The notes beneath the pieces were generated by a model, which made no database searches, was not told where the DNA came from, and saw only the letters and a program-made list of their open reading frames with translations. Of a DNA stretch of 46,603 nucleotides, positions 40,551 to 46,603 are shown one piece after another. The translations under genes were made by a program, and so were the position numbers. The number at the start of each line of letters is the position of its first letter. Position 1 is the stretch's first letter. The stretch is from Massilia sp. YIM B02769 (GTDB taxonomy: Bacteria; Pseudomonadota; Gammaproteobacteria; Burkholderiales; Burkholderiaceae_D): contig NZ_JASNRC010000023.1 of NCBI RefSeq assembly GCF_030411995.1, positions 1-46,603 on the forward strand, written 5' to 3'.

Positions 40551-42233
40551 TCAGTGCGCGCGCGCCGGCACGATCCGCCACACCACGCCGCCGCCGTCGT
40601 CGACCACCAGCAACGCGCCGTCCGCTGCCACCTCGACCGCAGCCGGACGTCCCCACACGTCGCGGTCGCTCAGCACCATGCCGGTCATGAAGTCCTGGTA
40701 CTGCCCGGTCGGCACGCCGTTCTTCATGAACACGCGCACGACCTTGTAGCCGGTGCGCGTGCCGCGGTTCCACGAACCGTGCAGGGCCAGGAAGATGTCG
40801 CCCTCGTACTCTTTCGGGAAGGCGTGCTGCGCGCCCTGCGGCGCTTTATAGACGATCATGCCCAGCGGAGCCGAGTGCGACTGGATCAGGGTGTCGGGCA
40901 CGATGGTCTTGTTCTTCAGGTCGGGGCGGATGCCCTTCAGGCGCGGGTCTTCGTTGGCGCCGATGTAGTACCACGGCCAGCCATAGAAGCCGCCCGCCTT
41001 CACGCGCGTGATGTAGTCGGGCGGCAGGTTGTCGCCCAGTTCGTCGCGCTCGTTCACGCTGCAGAACAGCTCACCCGTCGTTGGATGCACGATCATGCCG
41101 ACGCAGTTGCGCAGGCCGTTGGCATAGGCGCGGCGGTTCCTGCCGTCGGCGTCGAAGGCCAGCACGGCTGCGCGCTCGGTCTCTTCGCCCCAAGCGGCGC
41201 CGACGCCATATGTCGCTTCCCACTGCGCCAGCGGCTGCGGCGGCTGGGCGCCGATGCCGGCGGCCACGTTGGTGGCCGAGCCGACCGACAGGAACAGGGT
41301 CTTGCCGTCTTTCGAAAAGGCGATGGTGCGCGTGACGTGGCCGCCGCTGGTATCGCTGATCTTCTCGATCACGGTTTCGGGTTCGCCCCTGGCCTTCAGG
41401 TCGCCGGTGCTGTAGGGGTAGCGCACCACCGAGTTGACGTTGGCGACGTACAGGTACTGCGGTTTGTCGGCCGGCCACAGGGCCATGCCATAGGGGCGCG
41501 ACAGGCCGGTGGCGTAGACGCTGACGGTATCGGCTTTCTCGCCGTCCTTCGAACGCAGGACCGTGATCTGGCCTTTCGCGGCTTCGGACAGGAAGATGTC
41601 GCCGTTCGGGGCGCGCAGCGGCAGGCGCGACTTGCCGAGGCCTTCGGCATAGATGCCGATCTTGAAGCCGGGTGGGACGGCGGGCATGGCGCCGCTTGGC
41701 CTGGCGGCGAGTTTCGGGCCGTTGCCGGCGCTGTCGCTGGCGTAGGGTTGGATGAGCTCAGTCGGCTTGATGTGGTGCAGGTCGCCGGGTTTGTCGTCGT
41801 GCCAGGCGCCGGCTTTGTCGCTCGGCTTGGCGTTGACGGCTGCGGTAGCGGGCGTGACGGCCTTGCCGGTCTGGGTGGCGAGATAGGCGATGACGGCGGC
41901 GCGCTGCTTGGCGTCGGCGATCCCGATCGGCATCGCGGTGCCGGGGACGTCCTTGTTCGGGTCGCGCAGGAAGACGTCGAGTTCTTCGCGGGTCCAGGTC
42001 TTGCCGGCAGCGCCGGCTTTGCTCAGCGCGTCGGTGTAGTTGAAGTTGGCGACGGCGGCGGCCTTGCGGTTGATGACGTTGTAGAGGCCGGGGCCGGCCA
42101 GCGCGGAGAGTTTGGGGTCGACCGTGTGGCAGCTGGCGCAGTTCTGGGTGAAGTAGGTTTGGCCGGGGGATGGGGCGGCTTGGGCCAGGGTGGTCAGGGC
42201 CAGGCCAAAGGCGGCGATGGTGAGGTGTCTCAT
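40551..42233 (-). CDS. Cytochrome c / sorbosone dehydrogenase-like fusion
   Basis: This 560-residue periplasmic protein has a signal peptide (MRHLTIAAFGLALTTLAQA). A class I cytochrome c domain (about 22-115) has haem motif C32-A-S-C35-H36 and an axial Met in GTAMPIGI. A six-bladed propeller of the glucose/sorbosone dehydrogenase (PQQ-type) family (about 165-555) follows, with RLPLRAPNGDIFLSEAAKGQ, GLSRPYGMALWP, GLRNCVGMIVHPTTGELFCS, GGFYGWPWYYIG and LALHGSWNRG. Direct electron transfer from a PQQ-like cofactor to the fused haem is likely; the substrate is unknown. MRHLTI (42233) is chosen because the longer frame reads through palindrome B. No neighbouring PQQ biosynthesis gene was seen. Confidence 0.9.
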   Translation of the reverse strand: MRHLTIAAFGLALTTLAQAAPSPGQTYFTQNCASCHTVDPKLSALAGPGLYNVINRKAAAVANFNYTDALSKAGAAGKTWTREELDVFLRDPNKDVPGTAMPIGIADAKQRAAVIAYLATQTGKAVTPATAAVNAKPSDKAGAWHDDKPGDLHHIKPTELIQPYASDSAGNGPKLAARPSGAMPAVPPGFKIGIYAEGLGKSRLPLRAPNGDIFLSEAAKGQITVLRSKDGEKADTVSVYATGLSRPYGMALWPADKPQYLYVANVNSVVRYPYSTGDLKARGEPETVIEKISDTSGGHVTRTIAFSKDGKTLFLSVGSATNVAAGIGAQPPQPLAQWEATYGVGAAWGEETERAAVLAFDADGRNRRAYANGLRNCVGMIVHPTTGELFCSVNERDELGDNLPPDYITRVKAGGFYGWPWYYIGANEDPRLKGIRPDLKNKTIVPDTLIQSHSAPLGMIVYKAPQGAQHAFPKEYEGDIFLALHGSWNRGTRTGYKVVRVFMKNGVPTGQYQDFMTGMVLSDRDVWGRPAAVEVAADGALLVVDDGGGVVWRIVPARAH

Positions 42234-42312
42234 TGGTGTTGTTGTTTGGGTGGGGAACGATGTGCAAGCGGTATTGGGGCTGTTGCCTGCACTGTTATTG
42301 GTGTGTTTGATC

Positions 42313-42339
42313 CGCGTGGGCACGGAGTGCCCACCGTAC
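42313..42339. repeat. REP-like palindrome B, copy 3
   Basis: CGCGTGGGCAC, loop GGA, GTGCCCACCGTAC. Arm bases are identical to the two copies near 11.7 kb; only the 3-base loop differs. It lies between the M14 peptidase stop and the dehydrogenase start. The 142-base gap holds nothing else recognisable. Confidence 0.85.
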
Positions 42340-42375
42340 GGGATACGCCGCGTCTCCATCCGCGGCATGTCGAGC

Positions 42376-44064
42376 TTAGGCGATCATGAAGACGGGGTAG
42401 CGGCGCCATTCGGGTTCGCGGTACTTGGCGCAGTTGGCGAAGATGAAGTCGAGGACGGCTTCCTGGTTGGACAGCAAACCTGGATTCGCGGACTTCCACT
42501 CGGCGAACTTCGATGCCAGTTCGGGTTCGTTCAGCAGCAGCTGTTCGGCTTCGTCTTCAAACACGTAGTCGGAATAGGCTTCCTTCTTTTCGAGCACGCT
42601 GTTGAAGAAGCCCCAGCGGAAGAAGCTGTCGTGGGCCAGCGGTTCCAGGGTTTCGACGACATAGCGGGCCGCGTCCTGGGCTAGCGGGACGATATAGTCG
42701 CCGGCGCGCAGCAGGACGTCGGCGCGGCGCTTTTCCAGCTGCACGTCGTCGTGGAACATGTGGCCTTCGTAGGCGTTGGGGCGCGAGGAGACCGAGACGA
42801 TGTGGTAGTAGTCGACCGTTTGCATGCGGTCGGCGTCCACGCGTTCGAGCTGCACGCCGTTCAGCTGCAGGCGCTCGATCGCTTCGCGCCAGGCTTGCGG
42901 GATCACGTAGGCCTCCGGTGCGGCCACGGTGATGTCGGCGTCGAAGCGGTTGTACCAGGCGATGTCGCGTTCCCAGGGGCTGTTGCGGTCGTAGTGCAGG
43001 CGCGTGTACCCGCCCAGGACACTTGGTTTGTACTTCGCTTCGTAACCCTTGAAGCGGAAGCTGCCCGGGTTGGCTTCGTCCATGACCCAGTGGATCGGCC
43101 ACTCGGTGCGGGTGCGGCCGGCGGCCTTGGCGGCGCAGCGCAATTGCTGGATCTGGGCGGCGTTCTGCACCGTGAAGTCGAGCGCGGTTTCCACCAGGGC
43201 GCGCATCGAGTCGTAGCGGTCCTTGAAAGGCTTCAGCATGTGGGTCTCGGGCATGAAACCGATGGTGTGGTGCAGGGCCGCGTAGCCGGTCGAGAAGCGC
43301 GCGGTTTCCAGGAAGTCGGCGATGCCGTGGTCCGGGCTGTCCTTGACCGGGTTCACATACGGGCAGGTCGGCCAGCCGCGCGCTGCCATTTGTTCGTACA
43401 TGGCCGGCAGCATGGTGTCGCGCAGGAAGCCGCCGAGTTCTCCACCCAGCTTGTCGGGCTGGGTGTGGATCAGGGTCATGGTGTACGAATAGTCGGCGCC
43501 GTTCGAAGTGTGGGTGTCGACCATCACGTCCGGGTCCCAGGACGTGAAGAAGCGGTTGAAGACCTGTGCGGTCAGCGTGTCGCACTTGACGAAGTCGCGG
43601 TTCAGGTCGAGGTGGCGGCTGTTGCCGCGGAAGCCGAACTGCTCGGGGCCGTCCTGGTTTACGCGCGAGGTATTCGCGCGGTTGATGCTGCCGTCGACGT
43701 TGTACAGCGGGATGAAGATGAACACGGTCTCGCCCAGGGCCGCCAGGCGCGCGGGCTGGGTGCAGAAGTCGCGCACCAGCGCCATGCAGCCGTCCACGCC
43801 TTCGGGTTCGCCCGGGTGGATGCCGTTGTTGTTGAAGAAGACCGGACGGCCGCTGGCCTTGATCTGCTCGCGCCCGAACACGCCGTCGGCACTGACCACG
43901 CCGGCATGGATCGGCAGGCCGGCGTCGGACGTGCCGATCACGCCGAAGCGCAGCACGCTCGGGTAACGGCGCGCCAGTTCTTCGTACCAGGCGACGCAGT
44001 CGCTCCAGGTGGTGGTCTGGTTCTGGTTGCCCAGTTCGTAGGGCGTCTTGAGTTCGTTCGACAT
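42376..44064 (-). CDS. M14-family zinc carboxypeptidase
   Basis: This 562-residue protein has the M14 pattern: zinc ligands His83 and Glu86 in GIHPGEPEG, LYNVDGSINR, RHLDLNRDFVK and a third ligand in DVMVDTHTSNGADYSY. The C-terminal extension (about 330-562) carries family-unlike blocks such as WYNRFDADITVAAPEAYVIP. There is no signal peptide, so it is probably cytoplasmic, unlike secreted digestive carboxypeptidases. I start at MSNELKTPYE (44064); the longer frame runs antisense through the kinase gene. It sits just downstream of the histidine kinase on the same strand, with only 31 bases between. The substrate is not assigned. Confidence 0.9.
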   Translation of the reverse strand: MSNELKTPYELGNQNQTTTWSDCVAWYEELARRYPSVLRFGVIGTSDAGLPIHAGVVSADGVFGREQIKASGRPVFFNNNGIHPGEPEGVDGCMALVRDFCTQPARLAALGETVFIFIPLYNVDGSINRANTSRVNQDGPEQFGFRGNSRHLDLNRDFVKCDTLTAQVFNRFFTSWDPDVMVDTHTSNGADYSYTMTLIHTQPDKLGGELGGFLRDTMLPAMYEQMAARGWPTCPYVNPVKDSPDHGIADFLETARFSTGYAALHHTIGFMPETHMLKPFKDRYDSMRALVETALDFTVQNAAQIQQLRCAAKAAGRTRTEWPIHWVMDEANPGSFRFKGYEAKYKPSVLGGYTRLHYDRNSPWERDIAWYNRFDADITVAAPEAYVIPQAWREAIERLQLNGVQLERVDADRMQTVDYYHIVSVSSRPNAYEGHMFHDDVQLEKRRADVLLRAGDYIVPLAQDAARYVVETLEPLAHDSFFRWGFFNSVLEKKEAYSDYVFEDEAEQLLLNEPELASKFAEWKSANPGLLSNQEAVLDFIFANCAKYREPEWRRYPVFMIA

Positions 44065-44095
44065 GGGAGATCCGACAGGAGGTTTAAGCAGGTTG

Positions 44096-45607
44096 CTACG
44101 ATACAGCAGTTGGGCCCGAGAGTGGCAGCGTGATGGCCACCGTGGTGCCGCGCTGTGGCGCCGAGCGCACGTCGATCGCGCCGCGCAGCGCGTACACGCG
44201 TTCGCGCATGCCGATGATGCCGATGCCTTCGGAACTGAGGGTCGGCTCGAAGCCCTGGCCATCATCCTCGACCGCGATGCGCAGCACGTCATGGTCTTCG
44301 TCCAGCACCAGGCTGACCTGGGCAAAGGTGGCGCCGGCGTGCTTCATCACGTTCGACAGCGCTTCCTGCACGATGCGGTAGGCGGAGATCGCCAGCTCGT
44401 TCCCCAGGCGCGAAAAGTCGCCCTCGGAGTGGAAGGCGAAGCGGCAGCCGGAACCGCTGTCGTAGTGGCGCAGCATCTCTTCCACCGCGCCGTGCAGGCC
44501 CAGCATGTCGAGCACTTCCGGGCGCAGGCGCCGCACCAGGCGCCGGCCGTTGGCGTACAGATCGAGCGCCAGCTTGGTGATGGCTTGCGCCTTGCCGCGG
44601 ATCTCCTCGACCTCAACGCCAGCCGGCGCCCTGCCCGCCAGCGTGGCGATGCTCTGCGCTTCCAGGCGCACCGCAATCAATGAGGCGTTCAGTTCGTCGT
44701 GGATCTCGACCGCGATGCTCTTGCGCTCGTCCTCGATGATGCTGTTCACCTTCTGGATCAGCTTGCGCTTGTCAGCGTCGGCGCGCAGCGCCTCGTTGCG
44801 CGATTCGAGCAGGTCTTGCGTGCGCGCCGCTACCTTGTTCTCCAGGTCCTGCTTCGACTGGTCGAGCGCCACCGACATCTCGCCGATCGACGCCTGCAGC
44901 TCGCCGACCTCGCCGCCGGTGGTCACCGGCAGGTCGATGCGGTAGTTGCCGCCGCGGATGGCGCGCAGCGCGCCAATCGCGTCGCGCAGCGGCAGGATCA
45001 GCGAGCGCGCCAGCACCCAGGCCAGCACGCCGCTGGCCGCCAGCGCCAGCGCCGCCATTGCCACTTCCACCCGGAAGCGGCGCGCCTGCTTGGCCAGCAT
45101 GTTGGCCGGCGACATGGTCACACGCACCGCGCCCACGACTTCGGTGGTGAGCGTCGGCGGACGCGTATCGCTCGAGGCCGAGACGTGCGGGATGCCGTTG
45201 TCGGTGAACAGGTTGATCCACACCACCTGCTTGCGGATCGCCGCTTCGTAGTAGTGCGGTTCGGCGTCAAGCGCGCTCTCGGAGGTCACGCGCACGGCGC
45301 GCTTGCCCGTGGCGTCGACCACGTCGATGCGGTAGATGCTTTTGTCGGACTGCACCAGGCCATTGATGGTCAGGCGCAGGTCGGTGAGGTTGCCGGAGAT
45401 GACGTTGTATTCGCTGGTCTCGGCCAGCGCGCGCGCCAGGATGCGGCCGCGTTCGGCCAGCTCCTCGGCCACCTGGGCGCGGTGCGCGTACCAGGAATAC
45501 CAGAGGAAGGAGGTGAACAGGAAGGCCACCGGCAGCATGGTAATGAAGGCCATGCGCAGGCCGATGCTCCAGCTGCGCCAAGGCTGGACGATGCGCGTGA
45601 ACCTCAT
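44096..45607 (-). CDS. NarX/DegS-type sensor histidine kinase
   Basis: This 503-residue membrane kinase has an N-terminal membrane helix (about 15-38), a periplasmic sensor (about 40-180), a second helix (about 185-207), HAMP (about 208-262), a coiled coil, then HisKA_3 with the phosphoacceptor His near residue 302 in ERKSIAVEIHDELNASLIAV. The HATPase_c domain (about 385-500) has N-box HEALSNVMKHA-type residues (QEALSNVMKHA), VEDDGQGF and GIGIIGMRERV. It is the third gene after a LuxR-type regulator and a periplasmic binding protein. Its ATG overlaps the binding protein stop by 4 bases, so the kinase probably senses through that protein. Confidence 0.95.
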   Translation of the reverse strand: MRFTRIVQPWRSWSIGLRMAFITMLPVAFLFTSFLWYSWYAHRAQVAEELAERGRILARALAETSEYNVISGNLTDLRLTINGLVQSDKSIYRIDVVDATGKRAVRVTSESALDAEPHYYEAAIRKQVVWINLFTDNGIPHVSASSDTRPPTLTTEVVGAVRVTMSPANMLAKQARRFRVEVAMAALALAASGVLAWVLARSLILPLRDAIGALRAIRGGNYRIDLPVTTGGEVGELQASIGEMSVALDQSKQDLENKVAARTQDLLESRNEALRADADKRKLIQKVNSIIEDERKSIAVEIHDELNASLIAVRLEAQSIATLAGRAPAGVEVEEIRGKAQAITKLALDLYANGRRLVRRLRPEVLDMLGLHGAVEEMLRHYDSGSGCRFAFHSEGDFSRLGNELAISAYRIVQEALSNVMKHAGATFAQVSLVLDEDHDVLRIAVEDDGQGFEPTLSSEGIGIIGMRERVYALRGAIDVRSAPQRGTTVAITLPLSGPTAVS

Positions 45608-46509
45608 GGCCGCGGCCTGGCGAAGTTGCGTGCGTCCTTGCCGACCACGATATCGAGCGAACTGGCCACGCCCTCGTTGACCACGGTGTGGAAGTAGCGC
45701 GGGAACTGCGGCGCCGGCAGTTCGCCGCTGGCGACAAAGGCCGCCGCCACTTCGGCCACCTGGGCGTTGATGTCCTCGATGTCGGAATAGGTGGTGGCGA
45801 GCGCGCCCACCTTCACCATGTCGCTCGAGAAGCCGATCACCGCCTGCTTGCGGCGGTAGGTCGCGAGCAGGATGCTGCGCACGTTCTCAGGCGTGAAGAC
45901 GGTGGAGTCGGGCAGCGCCAGCAGCGCTTCGCTGCGGCCGATGCGCCCCAGCAGCTCGCCGATGTCGTCGTCGGGCGTGGCGCGCACCAGGTCGGCCTTG
46001 CCCTGCAGGCTGTGGACAAAAACGTCCGCATCCGGGCTGACGATGGCGGCCACGCGCACCGGACGGCGGTACAACAGGCTGGCCAGCTGCAGCTGGTCGA
46101 GCGGCGCCGGCTCGGCGTACACCGCCGTCATGGACGACGTGCGCGCAGGCGGCAGCGCGGCCATGATCGCGCGCCATACCTGGCTCGACGTAAAGGCCGC
46201 GATCACCACGCAATCGCAGCGCCGTGCGGCGGCCTGGCGCAAGGCGTCCGGCCCGATGGCGATGGTGACCATGCGGCGCTTCTGCGCCAGCTCGGTGCGG
46301 AAGGCGGCAAAGGTCGGCACCAGGCGTTTATACAAATCGTCGGCGATGCGCGCGGTGACGGCGCTATCGTCGCCGGTGACGATCTCGAAGCGGTAGCCCT
46401 GGGCCTTGTCCTGCTGTGCAGCCGTGGCCGTGGCCGTGACAGCGCAGGCAGCCAGGCCCAGGGCCAGGCCTGCTGCCAGCCTGCTCAGGAAGTGCGCGGC
46501 GCGGCGCAT
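45604..46509 (-). CDS. Periplasmic ABC-type substrate-binding-like protein
   Basis: This 301-residue exported protein has a signal peptide (about 1-31, ending ATATAA). The domain is of the ABC substrate-binding (PF04392-like) type, with FEIVTGDDSAV, AARRCDCVVIAAFTSSQVW, RRPVRVAAIVSPDADVFVHS, LLALPDSTVFTPENVRSILL and FHTVVNEGVASSLDIVVGKD. There is no transporter nearby. Its ATG lies 6 bases after the regulator stop, and its stop overlaps the kinase ATG. Together they look like a three-part signalling operon in which this protein presents a ligand to the kinase. Ligand unknown. Confidence 0.88.
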   Translation of the reverse strand: MRRAAHFLSRLAAGLALGLAACAVTATATAAQQDKAQGYRFEIVTGDDSAVTARIADDLYKRLVPTFAAFRTELAQKRRMVTIAIGPDALRQAAARRCDCVVIAAFTSSQVWRAIMAALPPARTSSMTAVYAEPAPLDQLQLASLLYRRPVRVAAIVSPDADVFVHSLQGKADLVRATPDDDIGELLGRIGRSEALLALPDSTVFTPENVRSILLATYRRKQAVIGFSSDMVKVGALATTYSDIEDINAQVAEVAAAFVASGELPAPQFPRYFHTVVNEGVASSLDIVVGKDARNFARPRP

Positions 46510-46515
46510 TGCCTG

Positions 46516-46603
46516 TTACGGCTCGATCAGGCCGTACTTCACGGCCAGGCGGGTGATGTGGGCTTGTCGCTCCACGCCCAGCTTTTCCTTGATCGCCTGG
46601 CTG
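46516..46603 (-). CDS. LuxR/NarL-type response regulator, C-terminal end (partial)
   Basis: Only the last 28 residues are in the window: SQAIKEKLGVERQAHITRLA then VKYGLIEP and TAA. This is the end of a LuxR-type HTH (the TV..H..R...KYGL pattern of NarL/FixJ regulators). The N-terminal receiver domain is beyond the window edge. It is the first gene of the regulator, binding protein and kinase operon, with six bases to the next ATG. Confidence 0.8.
   Translation of the reverse strand, partial: SQAIKEKLGVERQAHITRLAVKYGLIEP

Noticed and set aside
1..46603. CRISPR, tRNA, rRNA or prophage genes
   Set aside because: No regularly spaced repeats, cloverleaf, conserved rRNA segment or phage structural protein was seen.

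Overview
The window is high-GC chromosomal DNA from a betaproteobacterium. Gene content and protein style (feoAB with bfd/bfr, cyclic glucan synthase, an HTH-GAF regulator, a RAYT with REP palindromes) fit the Oxalobacteraceae, most likely Massilia or a relative. That placement is inference from protein style, not from a marker gene. I see no rRNA, tRNA, CRISPR array, prophage or complete insertion sequence.

Layout. 0-4.7 kb: a GAF/degenerate-GGDEF/EAL phosphodiesterase, divergent from an HTH-GAF regulator with a paralogous GAF domain; then a minus-strand run of glutathione S-transferase, Xni-type 5'-3' exonuclease and a receiver domain lacking its phosphoacceptor Asp. 4.9-8.1 kb: a chemoreceptor, a DUF72 protein and a REP-associated tyrosine transposase (RAYT) boxed by exact inverted palindromes. 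8.1-11.6 kb: an iron block, feoA-feoB-small Cys-rich membrane protein on minus, bfd and bfr on plus, with Fur-box-like sites between. 11.8-14.6 kb: a PHP-type lipoprotein hydrolase and a sugar-transfer-type ATP-grasp protein. 14.7-26.4 kb: a minus-strand cluster of a cysteine desulfurase/rhodanese fusion, a 2929-residue cyclic beta-1,2-glucan synthase and a Tsx-like outer membrane channel overlapping it by 4 nt; a DecR-like Lrp/AsnC regulator is divergent from the fusion.

27-31.3 kb: an orphan branched-chain amino-acid-type binding protein, a DUF885 metallopeptidase-like protein, a small membrane protein, and an AbiEi-type antitoxin whose toxin partner survives only as a fragment. 31.4-34.0 kb: an overlapping ECF sigma, anti-sigma and secreted caspase-like operon. 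34.1-40.4 kb: membrane proteins and lipoproteins of unknown role, a periplasmic GDPD and a ParA-like protein with a destroyed P-loop. 40.5-46.6 kb: a cytochrome c/sorbosone dehydrogenase fusion, an M14 carboxypeptidase, and a three-gene signalling operon (response regulator, periplasmic binding protein, histidine kinase) cut by the window edge.

The strongest leads are the sigma/anti-sigma/caspase operon, the cysteine desulfurase-rhodanese fusion with its divergent DecR-like regulator, the RAYT with its palindromes (several supply the TAG stop codon of the adjacent gene), and the glucan synthase coupled to an outer membrane channel. Starts were moved from the longest open frame to the first start with family or ribosome-site support wherever the sequence allowed.
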